From Variovorax sp. PBL-E5 (lineage in GTDB: Bacteria; Pseudomonadota; Gammaproteobacteria; Burkholderiales; Burkholderiaceae_C): a DNA stretch of 64,000 nt. Location of the stretch: assembly GCF_901827185.1 (NCBI RefSeq), contig NZ_LR594672.1, positions 496,001 to 560,000 on the forward strand, written 5' to 3'. The position numbers were made by a program, and so were the translations under genes. Each line of letters starts with the position of its first letter. Within the stretch, counting starts at the first letter, position 1. The notes beneath the pieces were generated by a model. It was given only the letters and a program-made list of their open reading frames with translations, ran no database searches and had not been told where the DNA came from. Positions 25,163 through 33,623 of the stretch are shown in pieces.

Positions 25163-25258
25163 TTACAGCGGCATTGCGGCAGCAAGCACGGCCACGGGGA
25201 AGGCGGCGCCGGTGGTGAAGGACGTGACGGCGACGACAGCGATGATTGCGAGCAGCAT
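25163..25258 (-). CDS. 31-residue hydrophobic micro-protein
   Basis: The frame reads MLLAIIAVVAVTSFTTGAAF and on to MPL-stop: a single hydrophobic helix. AAGGAA stands eight bases ahead of the ATG. It lies 32 bases after the TelA-family gene. Small membrane peptides of this kind may bind an envelope partner; the function is unknown. Confidence 0.55.
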   Translation of the reverse strand: MLLAIIAVVAVTSFTTGAAFPVAVLAAAMPL

Positions 25259-25290
25259 GTGGATTTCCTTGAGTGAAGTGGCTTTTGGGT

Positions 25291-26547
25291 TCAGAGTGCG
25301 ATGCCGCCGGCGGCAACCGGGGCGGGAAGATTGCCGGCCGTGGCCGACTGGTCGTTGCGAATGCGCTGCATGTGCTCGTCTAGCATTCCGCGCACCACAG
25401 CGTTATTGCTCTCCATGGTCAGGAGGGACTGGCTACGGAAGTTGTCCATGATTTCCATCGCCTCGTACGTCTTGTCGAACATCGCCTGCAGCTTCTGCAC
25501 GGCGAAAAGCGGGTCGCTGGCGAATTCGGTCGTGGCCTTGGCGTGGTCGCTCAGAGCGGTACCGGTGGCCTCGACCAAGCCTTCGACGCTTGCATTGGCG
25601 CCCTTGAGCATGGCCATCGTTTTCATCTGGACGCCCAACGAGCGGGCCATCGTCACACCGAGGGACATTGCTGCCATGCCGAGGGTGGACACGCGGTCGC
25701 AGCCGTTCATGGCTTCGCGGCCGGTGCGGCGAATCTGGCCCAGCGCATGGTGTGCGTTCACAGTCAAGGCTTGAGTAGCCAGCAGGTCACCCTGGTTCTG
25801 GCGAATGTAATAGAGCACTTCCTGCTCCAGCGCACGAGCACGGTCCGGTTCCGCTGTGCGAATGCTTTCGATGCTCGTGCTCAGGCGCTGGTCCAGGCCG
25901 TGGATGAAGTAGACAGCCGCCTCGAGCTTCTCGAGCGCCGCCCAGAGCTTCGTCTGCGAGGTCCCCAGGTCGCTCACACCTCGGCCGACCTCGTCCTTTG
26001 CGGCGACGACGTTCTCCTGGATTGCCGACATATGTGAGTCGGCGGACTCATAGCGGCGCAGGTAGCGCGTCAGGCGGTCACCCCATGGGAGCTCCAGCCC
26101 GAATACCTTCGAGGGCACTGGGACGCCCAACACCTTGGTAGGGGCGAAGAGATTGCCCTGCTTGGAGGGGTTGAACTGGTCGAAGAGCTCGCGCATCTCC
26201 TGAATCGCCAGGTATGCCGGCGACTCCGCATCTTTCGCGAAATTGGCGCTGGTGAAGGAGTTCGTGAGCGTCGTCGCGTCAGCGATTTCCTTGCGGCCAA
26301 CCTGGAAAGCCTGCTGCAGCTTCGCTTGGAACTCGTCCGAGGCGACGTCGGCGTTTTGCAGCGAGGCCACGAACGCCTCCAGCTGGGCATCCACCGCCTG
26401 TCGGGTCGCCTCCGGCAGCTTCACGCGCCCTTTGGCGTCAGCCGGCACCATGGGGGTCAATGCCTCCGGGGGTGTGAGTACCAGGGGAGCCACGGTAACG
26501 GCGGTTGCAACGGCTACTTCGGTTTGCTGAGAGAGAGGTTGGGTCAT
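25291..26547 (-). CDS. TelA-family toxic anion resistance protein
   Basis: A 418-residue helical protein of the TelA (PF05816) type: DRLTRYLRRYE, the conserved QTKLWAALEKLE-type coiled region, and ALTVNAHHALGQIRR near residue 260. TelA proteins are linked to tellurite and other membrane stresses and occur with XpaC and TerD-type genes. The first 35 residues are low-complexity. The start overlaps the upstream solute-binding gene by four bases. Confidence 0.85.
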   Translation of the reverse strand: MTQPLSQQTEVAVATAVTVAPLVLTPPEALTPMVPADAKGRVKLPEATRQAVDAQLEAFVASLQNADVASDEFQAKLQQAFQVGRKEIADATTLTNSFTSANFAKDAESPAYLAIQEMRELFDQFNPSKQGNLFAPTKVLGVPVPSKVFGLELPWGDRLTRYLRRYESADSHMSAIQENVVAAKDEVGRGVSDLGTSQTKLWAALEKLEAAVYFIHGLDQRLSTSIESIRTAEPDRARALEQEVLYYIRQNQGDLLATQALTVNAHHALGQIRRTGREAMNGCDRVSTLGMAAMSLGVTMARSLGVQMKTMAMLKGANASVEGLVEATGTALSDHAKATTEFASDPLFAVQKLQAMFDKTYEAMEIMDNFRSQSLLTMESNNAVVRGMLDEHMQRIRNDQSATAGNLPAPVAAGGIAL

Positions 26548-27668
26548 TGCAGGGCTTTGCCTTCGAGCTTGTTGACGAGCACTTGATTCATCGCGTCCAG
26601 GACCGGTGTCGAGGGCGCATCTGCGAGATTGAGAAGTTCAGGAGCATCCAGCTCGATTTCCTTGGCCGCAGCCTCGAAAATTGCCGGGTCGGTGGTTCGG
26701 AACCCGTATTGCGCGGCGATGACCTGCGCTTCACGGTTGTTGGAAAGGATTTCGCCGAGTTTCTTGCCATTCGCGCTGCGGCCGACCAAGATGTGCTTCA
26801 GGACCAGGCCGGGCTGCGGATAGAGCAGGGTGTGCGCATCGTTGAGCTTGCCCTGACGCTTCGCCTCGACGAATTGACTTTCGTAAACGAGCACCAGCGG
26901 GGCCTTTCCCATGCCCTGACCGATGTAGTCCTCGAAGGGGCCGGAGAGAGTGCTCTCTTGGAAGCCCTGCCGACTGATGAGCGGCGAAAGCTCGTCCGCA
27001 AGGGCCCCGGCTTTGGCGAGGTCAGTCGGGACCTCGTTGCCATTGCGGATGTAGGCGAGCGTAGCGATGAACAGGGCACCCGTGTTGGACTTGCGGACAT
27101 CGGGCGTGTTCACTAAAAACCCGCGGTTCACGCTGAAGACGTCGTTGCCCGACAGTTGGTTCCAGCGTTTGGCTGACACCATGAGGGGCAGCGCCTTCTC
27201 CAGGTTCAGGTCGCCGTGCTTGCCAACAACCTTCACGAGCCCGTTTGCCGACAGAACCGGCACCAGCTTCTTCCAGCTTGCGACGGCCAGCGGAGTCGAG
27301 AAGACGGGGTAGGCGCTCGAGCCGGGCAGGACGGCGCTGAAATCGCTGGCCGTATTGGCGCCAGCGGGCCACACGGCATCGAACGTGCCAGCTCGAGCCA
27401 CATCGGCGCTCGTGCTGCCCGACTTCTCCAGCTCGAGCTTGAGCCCCTCAGCAGCCAGGATTGCGGTCAGCTGCTCGTCCTTGAGAAAGGCAAACTTCGC
27501 GCTCCCGGTGAGCACCTTGACGGTCGCGACCTTGGCGGCGGATGCTGGGGCCGGGTCGCCCGCAGCAGCGCCGTCTGCAGCCGGCACGCTGGACATGGAT
27601 TTCCAAATGCCTCCGCCGATGGCAAGCACGAGCGCGCCAAGGAGAACGTACCGAATTTGCTTGTTCAT
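26544..27668 (-). CDS. periplasmic solute-binding-domain protein, first gene of the TelA operon
   Basis: A 374-residue protein. The start ATG 27668 leads into a membrane anchor (MNKQIRYVLLGALVLAIGGG) and then a Ser/Ala-rich linker. The rest is a solute-binding fold (VKVLTGSAKFAF, a TFDAVWPAG segment, VLVYESQFVEA) related to the N-terminal half of the vWA lipoprotein. No permease is encoded nearby, so a sensor role is more likely than transport (inference). Confidence 0.8.
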   Translation of the reverse strand: MNKQIRYVLLGALVLAIGGGIWKSMSSVPAADGAAAGDPAPASAAKVATVKVLTGSAKFAFLKDEQLTAILAAEGLKLELEKSGSTSADVARAGTFDAVWPAGANTASDFSAVLPGSSAYPVFSTPLAVASWKKLVPVLSANGLVKVVGKHGDLNLEKALPLMVSAKRWNQLSGNDVFSVNRGFLVNTPDVRKSNTGALFIATLAYIRNGNEVPTDLAKAGALADELSPLISRQGFQESTLSGPFEDYIGQGMGKAPLVLVYESQFVEAKRQGKLNDAHTLLYPQPGLVLKHILVGRSANGKKLGEILSNNREAQVIAAQYGFRTTDPAIFEAAAKEIELDAPELLNLADAPSTPVLDAMNQVLVNKLEGKALQ

Positions 27669-27859
27669 GAAGTCTAGGGTCCCCGAGTGGGTTTGTGTTT
27701 TACGCATCGTACCATGAAAGGCGCCTAAACCGCAATATGGAGGTATTTTAGGTACAGGCAGTGTCAGTTGGCCGCGCCGCGGCGGGGCCGCAAACGTTCG
27801 CGCACTGCCGCAGGAGTCCTCCACACTAGCGTTCATGCGTTATAGACGCAGTGCTTTAC
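27669..27859 (-). promoter_or_regulatory. promoter region of the TelA operon
   Basis: Minus strand: TTGCGG and TACGAT with an 18-base spacer stand about 35-60 bases ahead of the first gene, a plausible sigma-70 promoter. An ATTTTAGGTAC string at about 27746 is repeated at about 27866 beside the divergent promoter. Confidence 0.5.
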
Positions 27860-27888
27860 TTGTCATTTTAGGTACGTTACGCTATAAT
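27860..27888 (+). promoter_or_regulatory. strong sigma-70 promoter
   Basis: TTGTCA and TATAAT with an exact 17-base spacer, 40 bases upstream of the gene at 27929. It is one of few near-consensus promoters in the window and probably constitutive, unless the TTTTAGGTAC inside the spacer is an operator. Confidence 0.75.
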
Positions 27889-27928
27889 GCGTGCACTCCA
27901 ACGAACAAGACATCAAGGTCCTCCCCAC

Positions 27929-28132
27929 ATGCTCCGCTCTGGTGACTCAATCCGCCTGACTTCCAATGAACGTGAAGTTTTTGCCTCCATCACCGGCGGC
28001 GAGGGCCTTCCGGCTCCCACGACCGTGGCCGAGCACAACAAGGCGCTCCAGGATGCATCGGAGTACCACGCCCAGCGCGATACCGCGGAGGACAAGTTGC
28101 TGGCAGCGCTGGCCCTGGACCTGTTGGCATGA
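27929..28132 (+). CDS. hypothetical small protein
   Basis: A 67-residue protein beginning MLRSGDSIRLTSNEREVFAS, mostly helical and charged with a Leu/Ala-rich end. Its stop overlaps the next ATG (ATGA), so both are translated together. No family is recognised. Confidence 0.65.
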   Translation: MLRSGDSIRLTSNEREVFASITGGEGLPAPTTVAEHNKALQDASEYHAQRDTAEDKLLAALALDLLA

Positions 28133-28572
28133 GCGGCAAGCCTGTTGGGGCGAAGTGGAGTGGCAGCAAGCTCACCGTCATTACCGAGCGAACTTCCGCG
28201 TGGCGCCCCATGGCGAAGGCCCCGAAGGACGGAACCGTCATCCTCGTGTGCGAGACCCCCAATGGGGAGGCGTGGAACGTCATGCCCGCGGCGTTCATGA
28301 ATCTGTACGGCGGCGGCCGGCTCGCATGGTGGGGCGTTTCGCCCACGTCGCGGTTGCCGACCCATCTGATGACGCCAGAACGGATGGAATCTGCCGACGA
28401 GCATTCGCCCTTGGCCGTCGACTGGCGCCCCATCGCGCTCACCCCGATTTGCTGGCAGCCAATGCCTGAGCTGGAAGACGTCTCGACGCTCCGCCGGCGC
28501 TTCAGCGCTATCGCTGCTCACAAGTACAAGGACCTGGTGCGGGCGGCGGGAGCGGTGCCGAGCGCGACCTAG
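28129..28572 (+). CDS. hypothetical protein, DUF551-like
   Basis: A 147-residue protein. The segment AWRPMAKAPKDGTVILVCE resembles the W-x-x-M-x-x-x-P-x-D-G-T pattern of small phage/plasmid DUF551-type proteins, and W-R-P-I and CWQPMPE follow. It overlaps the preceding small gene by four bases. The function is unknown. Confidence 0.65.
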   Translation: MSGKPVGAKWSGSKLTVITERTSAWRPMAKAPKDGTVILVCETPNGEAWNVMPAAFMNLYGGGRLAWWGVSPTSRLPTHLMTPERMESADEHSPLAVDWRPIALTPICWQPMPELEDVSTLRRRFSAIAAHKYKDLVRAAGAVPSAT

Positions 28573-28642
28573 TTGCCTTCGAGGACCCAGACCCCGCCCA
28601 GCCGAGGCGCTTTCGATTTAGCCCCATGAACTCCAGGTCGCA

Positions 28643-29071
28643 GTGACAACCATCTACGTCTTTGGCAGCAACAGGGCGGGTCGACACGGAAAGGGCGATG
28701 CTCTGACGGCTCGCCTGCGCCATGGCGCCATCTACGGCCAAGGGGAGGGCCTCCAGGGCCGCAGCTACGGCATACCGACCAAGGATGGGTTCCTAAGGCC
28801 CCTTTCCTTGCCAGACGTCGCACAAGGCGTTGCGCGCTTCCTCGCTTTCGCACATGCTCACCCGGAGTTGACTTTCGACGTGCAGGGCGTTGGCTGCGGC
28901 CTGGCCGGGTTCCTGACTGCTCAGATAGCACCACTGTTCAGTGACGCGCCGCCCAACTGCTACCTTGAGCCGCGGTTTGTGGCGCACCTGCGGGACCTTG
29001 GCGTCGAAAAGAAGGCAGGCCCGCCACCCTCCGCCCAGGTTGACGCTGGCCAGGCCACGTTGGACTTCTGA
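28643..29071 (+). CDS. conserved phage/plasmid protein of the FGSNxAGRHGKG family
   Basis: A 142-residue protein with GTG start. It contains FGSNRAGRHGKGDAL, IYGQGEGLQGRSYGIPTKD and VGCGLAGF, the marks of a family common in phages and plasmids, with a possible macrodomain-like nucleotide-binding fold (my recollection, not certain). The biochemical role is unknown. A 20-residue Pro/Ala tail is extra. Confidence 0.75.
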   Translation: MTTIYVFGSNRAGRHGKGDALTARLRHGAIYGQGEGLQGRSYGIPTKDGFLRPLSLPDVAQGVARFLAFAHAHPELTFDVQGVGCGLAGFLTAQIAPLFSDAPPNCYLEPRFVAHLRDLGVEKKAGPPPSAQVDAGQATLDF

Positions 29072-29101
29072 GGCGCGGTAGGCCGTCGAACTCCCCGAGA
29101 C

Positions 29102-29130
29102 GAAAAAAGGCTCTCCACAGGGGAGAGCCT
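29102..29130 (-). terminator. intrinsic terminator
   Basis: Nine-base AGGCTCTCC/GGAGAGCCT arms, with TTTTTTCG after them on the minus strand. It serves the gene at 29159 and may also stop plus-strand transcripts. Confidence 0.85.
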
Positions 29131-29158
29131 TCGGAATTAAAAATTCCAGAACTGCGAA

Positions 29159-29434
29159 TTACGTCGTCAGCAGTGCCGTCACGATGATGAGGCGAGCCTT
29201 GGCGTTGAGCGACCGGGAGTCCAGCATCCGATGGATGTGCTCACGCTGGCCAGCAGAGAGCAGCTCGTCGACGATGTAGTCGAAGTCTGCGAGACCGTTC
29301 GCCAAGTCGGGTGACTGGGCGAGACGGTTCGCAAGAAGACCGGGATTCTTCTTGGCGACTTCGAGCACGGTGCCTTTGGCTGACTTATGTGCCGCTTGTT
29401 CCAGCGCAAGCGCGGTTTTGACATTGGCCTTCAC
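29159..29434 (-). CDS. hypothetical helical protein, GTG start
   Basis: A 91-residue protein read from GTG 29434, which has AGGAATT three bases upstream. An earlier GTG at 29470 overlaps the CTATAC promoter element and is rejected. The sequence is helical (VKTALALEQAAHKSAKG, LDSRSLNAKARLIIV), with no known domain. It has its own promoter module and terminator. Confidence 0.65.
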   Translation of the reverse strand: MKANVKTALALEQAAHKSAKGTVLEVAKKNPGLLANRLAQSPDLANGLADFDYIVDELLSAGQREHIHRMLDSRSLNAKARLIIVTALLTT

Positions 29435-29447
29435 GAAAATTCCTGTA

Positions 29448-29466
29448 GTTAACCTGAACCGTATAG
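29448..29466 (-). promoter_or_regulatory. CTANAC-N5-AGGTTAAC promoter module
   Basis: Minus strand: CTATAC, five bases, AGGTTAAC, 14 bases before the GTG start of the 91-residue protein. Confidence 0.55.
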
Positions 29467-29541
29467 ACACAAGGCTTTAGGTACTTCCAGGGGCGTAAGG
29501 ATAGGCAGACCGCTTAAACCGTACCCGTATGAAACGCTTCC

Positions 29542-29562
29542 CTACACAGGGCACAGGACAAC
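29542..29562 (+). promoter_or_regulatory. CTANAC-N7-AGGACAAC promoter module
   Basis: Plus strand: CTACAC, seven bases, AGGACAAC, 53 bases upstream of the YqiJ-like gene. Confidence 0.55.
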
Positions 29563-29614
29563 CTGTTGCGCGCTTCGGCAGCGCACCCGTCAGTAATCAT
29601 TTTTTTGAGGCACT

Positions 29615-30220
29615 ATGGATTTCTTTCTGCTACCTCAAGTCGCACCGTTCACAGCTGCCCTTGCGGCAGTGGCAGTCATAGGGATGTTCGAGCTCCTCAG
29701 CTTGGTGGTCCTGGGCGTCGCCGCCATCACCCATGTTCTCGACAACCTGCTGGACCTGGATACGCCGGACTTCGCCGGTCTGGACTGGGTCCTCATCAAG
29801 GGTGTCCCCCTGATGGTGACCCTCATCACGGCTCTGGGCGGCTTCGGCTGCGCCGGTTTGGCCGTTCAGACGATGCTAGGAACCCCCGGCGAGCCAGTGG
29901 CTCTGCTGCCGGCAGCAAGCATCGGCATCGTCGGGGCCCTCGCCAGTGTTCGCGGTATCGGCGCATTCTTCAAACGCTATCAAATCGCCCACCACAGCAC
30001 CGCTGTGTCCCTGGAATCACTGGTCGGCCGCGAGGCCGTGCTGCAAAGCCAGCTCGCACGCATCGGCTTCCTCGGCGAAGCACTCGTTCGGGACGAGCAC
30101 GGCAACGTGCACTACGTCTTCGTTCAACCTGAGGAAGGCACCCCCGACCTCGTGCACGGCGCCCGCCTCGAGCTCCTGGCCTTCGATGGCTCGAACTTCC
30201 GCGCACGCGCCGTGAAGTAG
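29615..30220 (+). CDS. yqiJ: YqiJ/NfeD-like membrane protein
   Basis: A 201-residue inner-membrane protein. Membrane segments at about 12-40, 65-92 and 96-112 precede a C-terminal soluble OB-fold-like domain (SLVGREAVLQSQ, VHYVFVQPEEG, LELLAFDGSNFRA). YqiJ proteins are encoded next to the flotillin YqiK and probably modulate it in the membrane. Here the flotillin gene follows 47 bases later. Confidence 0.85.
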   Translation: MDFFLLPQVAPFTAALAAVAVIGMFELLSLVVLGVAAITHVLDNLLDLDTPDFAGLDWVLIKGVPLMVTLITALGGFGCAGLAVQTMLGTPGEPVALLPAASIGIVGALASVRGIGAFFKRYQIAHHSTAVSLESLVGREAVLQSQLARIGFLGEALVRDEHGNVHYVFVQPEEGTPDLVHGARLELLAFDGSNFRARAVK

Positions 30221-30267
30221 CCCCTTCTCAAGAACCCGTTTCCCAATCCAACCAAAGGAACCTATCC

Positions 30268-32010
30268 ATGAGCTTTCTCTCATCCCTCGCCGGCATCGGC
30301 ATCCCCCTCCTCGCCGTCCTCATCGTCATCGTCGTCATCGGCTTTGTACTGTCGAAGCTCTACGTCAAGGTGGACGCCGAACGCACGTTCGTGCGCACTG
30401 GCATGGGTGGCCGCAAGGTCGTCCTCAGCGGTGGCGCCCTGGTGCTGCCCATCTTCCACTCCATCACGTGGGTGAACCTGAAGACGCTGCGCCTCGAGGT
30501 CACCAAGAAGGACGACCACTCGCTCGTGACCGGAGACCGTCTCCGCGTGGACGTGGGGGTTGACTTTTTCGTGCGCGTTGGCAACAACGCTGAAAGCATC
30601 GGCCTGGCTGCGCAAACGCTCGGCGATTTGACGACCAAGCCGGAACTGCTTGCAAGGCAGGTCGAAGCCAAGTTCGTGGACGCTCTGCGTGCCGTGGCCG
30701 CAAAGATGGCTCTCAACGAGTTGCATCAGCAGCGCCACGAGTTCTCGCAGGCCGTGCAGAACGCCGTCGCCCCCGACCTGGCAAAGAACGGCCTGGAAAT
30801 GGAGTCGGTGTCGCTGACCTCGCTGAATCAGACGGACAAGCGCTACTTCAACGTGGACAACGTCCTCGATGCGGAGGGCCTGGCCAAACTGACGGCTGTG
30901 ACCGAAGCGAACAAGAAGACCATCAACGACGTGGAACAGACGAACCAGGTGGCCATCGAACAGCGAAACCTCGAAGCCGCCCGTCAACGTGCCGAAATCA
31001 AGCGCGACACGGCTGAAGTGACCCTGCAGAACGACCTCCAAGTCGCCACGATGACGGCCAACCGCGAAGCGGAAATCGCCGCCACCCAGGCAGACGGTCG
31101 TCGTCGTTCGCAGCAGGCGAGCATCGACGCAGAGCGTGAAATCGAACTGGCACGCGTCGCCTCGGCGCAGACGGTGAAGACGGCGGAAACCGCCTCGGAA
31201 ACTGCCGTTCGCCTCGCCCAGCAAGAGCAGGCCATCACGGTGTCGAACAAGACGACGCAGGAAGCGCAGGCCGAGTCGGAAGCGAACAAGGCGCGTGCGC
31301 TGGCTGTCGCTGCCGAGGAACAGGTCCGCACGGCCCAGGCAACGGAAATCGCGAATCGTACGAAGGCCGTGGCCGTCATCGCCGCGCAGCAGCGCGCCGA
31401 GGAAGACTCCATCGGCATCGTGGTCGCAGCAGAAGCCGAGCAGACGGCGGCCAACCACCGCGCCATGGCACTGCGCACCGAAGCAGAAGGCCATCGTGAC
31501 GCCCAAGTGGCACGCGCTGCCGGTATCCTGGCAGAAGGCGAAGCAACGGCCGAAGCGCTGGAAAAGCACAACGCTGCCCAGAACACGCTGTCGCCGGATG
31601 TCATCGCTCAGCAGGTCAAGCTGGCGCTCATCGCAGCGCTGCCGGAAATCATCGCCAAGTCGGTTGCTCCCCTGGAGAAAATCGATTCCATCCGCATCGC
31701 CAACATCGGCGGTCTGGGCGGCAATTCGAGCAACGACGGAAATGGTGGCAACGGCAACACGGCCGGCAACGGCGGCGGCTTGGTCGACCAGGTGGTGCGC
31801 GGCGCGCTGACGTACCAGTCGCAGAAGCCGGTCGTGGACTCGCTGCTGGCACAAGTGGGCTTCGGCACCGGCGCCACCCTCGACAACCTGCTGGCCAGCG
31901 GCCTGGCAGTCGGTCAACTGGCAGTTCCGGAGGTGGCCGTTTCCACCGCACCGGATGTCGCCGTCCCTTCGGCAACGCCCGCCGCGAACGATGGGCTGCA
32001 AGCAGCCTAA
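30268..32010 (+). CDS. yqiK: flotillin (YqiK-type SPFH protein)
   Basis: A 580-residue membrane scaffold protein. An N-terminal membrane segment (residues 9-30) is followed by an SPFH domain to about 200 (GGRKVVLSGGALVLPIFHS, RVDVGVDFFVRV), then a long Ala/Glu/Gln-rich coiled coil to about 440. A Gly/Asn linker (about 485-505) precedes a short C-terminal region. Flotillins organise membrane microdomains by oligomerising. AAAGGAACC gives a clear start. A terminator follows. Confidence 0.92.
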   Translation: MSFLSSLAGIGIPLLAVLIVIVVIGFVLSKLYVKVDAERTFVRTGMGGRKVVLSGGALVLPIFHSITWVNLKTLRLEVTKKDDHSLVTGDRLRVDVGVDFFVRVGNNAESIGLAAQTLGDLTTKPELLARQVEAKFVDALRAVAAKMALNELHQQRHEFSQAVQNAVAPDLAKNGLEMESVSLTSLNQTDKRYFNVDNVLDAEGLAKLTAVTEANKKTINDVEQTNQVAIEQRNLEAARQRAEIKRDTAEVTLQNDLQVATMTANREAEIAATQADGRRRSQQASIDAEREIELARVASAQTVKTAETASETAVRLAQQEQAITVSNKTTQEAQAESEANKARALAVAAEEQVRTAQATEIANRTKAVAVIAAQQRAEEDSIGIVVAAEAEQTAANHRAMALRTEAEGHRDAQVARAAGILAEGEATAEALEKHNAAQNTLSPDVIAQQVKLALIAALPEIIAKSVAPLEKIDSIRIANIGGLGGNSSNDGNGGNGNTAGNGGGLVDQVVRGALTYQSQKPVVDSLLAQVGFGTGATLDNLLASGLAVGQLAVPEVAVSTAPDVAVPSATPAANDGLQAA

Positions 32011-32061
32011 TCGCTGAACTTTGTCCCGGTTAGCCCCGGGGCCGCGTTTCAGCTGATTCCT

Positions 32062-32094
32062 AGCCGCGCACTTTCGAGTGCGCGGCTTTTCTTC
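32062..32094 (+). terminator. intrinsic terminator
   Basis: Eleven-base AGCCGCGCACT/AGTGCGCGGCT arms with a TTCG loop, then TTTTCTTCG. It closes the yqiJK operon. Confidence 0.9.
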
Positions 32095-32174
32095 GCCTGA
32101 CCGCCGGCAACCCGCGCGGCAGTAAAGTTGGGCCTGTACCCCCACGCAGACCTCAACCTCGAAAAGGTCACATC

Positions 32175-32444
32175 ATGGAAGACAACGCGGAACTTCGGCA
32201 CCTTCTCGCAAGGGCCAGGGATGCAGCGCGCGGCGGCCATGCAGCCTGGACCGTTCAGTCCACAGGCGAGAAGGTGGCCGTGGCATTGGTCCTTAATCGA
32301 GCCGACTGGCTGGCCGAGTTCGACTACACGCTAGCGGAAGCCATCAAGCGAACCGGGCCGGAATGGCTGCAGCTGATTCCAACTGTCGAGCGCCTCCTGG
32401 AAGACGAGGGCGTCTTGCCGGTGTCCCCTCAGTCGCCCAGCTGA
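32175..32444 (+). CDS. hypothetical small protein
   Basis: An 89-residue soluble protein (MEDNAELRHLLARARDAARG...) with helical ends and no recognised domain. AAAAGGTCAC gives a clear ribosome site. It lies alone between the flotillin terminator and the next gene. Confidence 0.65.
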   Translation: MEDNAELRHLLARARDAARGGHAAWTVQSTGEKVAVALVLNRADWLAEFDYTLAEAIKRTGPEWLQLIPTVERLLEDEGVLPVSPQSPS

Positions 32445-32559
32445 GGCGCTCGGCCTCCCGCCTGCCGTTCTAAATGCCTCCGTTGTTCGTTCAGGTCTTC
32501 GGTCCGTCACTACACATCTCGTGTGGCCTGACGGCCGTAAATTTCAACGAAAGGACATC

Positions 32560-33318
32560 ATGGGTAGAAGAGAGTGGGAAAAGGGTGAGGTCGTCATCCC
32601 GTCGGCCGCCTGGGCTGGCTTCAAGAAAGACCTGCGCGAGGCGTACAACAAGGCCATCGCCGCGGACTTCGAACTCGCCAAGCGAGTGCACGAGCGTGTG
32701 AAAGCCGCCCAGAAGGGCAAGCGCAATGTGGACTGGGAAAAGGCGGTCTGGGCTGAAATCCACGCCACCGACGAAAAGCGCTCTGCGGGCTATGGCTACT
32801 TCGGGGGCGGGGGCACCTACCAGGCCGAACGCTATGAGTTCAAGGTCGTCTCGGAATGGAACGTCAAGACCGCGCTCCTCGTGAATGATGAAGCTACCGG
32901 CAAGGTGAAGCTCGCCACGCCAAAGGCGAAGAGCTTTGCGCCGGTGAAGTCGGACGCACGCCAGTTCTATGCTGGCAACGAGGCATCCATCACGCTGGTG
33001 GACGAAAGCCGCACCGCGAAGTGGAACGTGTACGAAAACAAGAACGCGTGCGAGGAAGCGCGCCAGTCGTACATGGGCCGGGCCTTCCTCGGGCTGCTGG
33101 CGAAGGTCAAATGGACGCGCGGCTCTGGCGGCTCCTTCCATGGCAACGACGAATACCACGAGGACGCCGGCCGGGAACATGCGGGGGGCGGCGGCAGCTA
33201 CATCAAGGACACCTTTGGTCCCCTCGGAGATGACGACTACGAGCGGACCAACGGCATCCGCCGCGCCAAGGCGCCTGCCTTTGCGGGCAGCCGGACGGTC
33301 GGGAAGTTCTATCGTTAA
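32560..33318 (+). CDS. hypothetical protein
   Basis: A 252-residue protein starting MGRREWEKGEVVIPSAAW after AAAGGAC. It has a helical, Lys-rich first third, a Gly-rich loop (GYFGGGGTYQ near residue 88) and a late GGGGSYIKDTFGPLGDDDYERTN. Neither membrane segment nor domain is recognised. It is monocistronic with a strong terminator behind it. Confidence 0.75.
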   Translation: MGRREWEKGEVVIPSAAWAGFKKDLREAYNKAIAADFELAKRVHERVKAAQKGKRNVDWEKAVWAEIHATDEKRSAGYGYFGGGGTYQAERYEFKVVSEWNVKTALLVNDEATGKVKLATPKAKSFAPVKSDARQFYAGNEASITLVDESRTAKWNVYENKNACEEARQSYMGRAFLGLLAKVKWTRGSGGSFHGNDEYHEDAGREHAGGGGSYIKDTFGPLGDDDYERTNGIRRAKAPAFAGSRTVGKFYR

Positions 33319-33324
33319 TTCTTC

Positions 33325-33352
33325 AGCAGCGCCCTCCAGGCGCTGCTTTTTC
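33325..33352 (+). terminator. intrinsic terminator
   Basis: Nine-base AGCAGCGCC/GGCGCTGCT arms followed by TTTTTCG. Confidence 0.9.
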
Positions 33353-33623
33353 GTCAACGCGACCGCCATGACTACTTTCGGGTGCGAACGCCCGCCGGCG
33401 TGTTTTGAAAAGCCGCCGAAGTGCCGAATTCTTCGCTTCTGCGGGGGGCCTTGTTCAGGGGAAAATCCTCCTACAGTCCTTAGGGGTTGTTCAAGGGGTT
33501 ATCAAGGTTCGGCTCGCCTCGCGGCGGGCCTCTTTTTCCCCCACGATGGTCACTGCGCCTGCGGGGTAGTGCCACGTGCATTTCTTTCCTTAGCCAGGCC
33601 ATGGCCTGGCCGCTTCTTCGCTG
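33353..33623. promoter_or_regulatory. upstream region of the GAF-domain gene
   Basis: No gene apart from a seven-codon frame (33601-33624, MAWPLLR) whose stop overlaps the GAF gene ATG by one base. A perfect 18-bp palindrome GCCAGGCCATGGCCTGGC (33593-33610) lies across the start of that frame. A CTACAG string near 33469 may be a promoter element. Confidence 0.5.

Noticed and set aside
24721..25218. 165-codon plus-strand frame over the vWA gene start
   Set aside because: Antisense to the signal peptide and micro-ORFs; no ribosome site and no domain.
30280..32145. 621-codon open frame antisense to the flotillin gene
   Set aside because: It is a shadow of the GC-rich flotillin coding strand: Arg/Gly/His-rich, no domain, no ribosome site. 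The sense strand has a clear SPFH protein.
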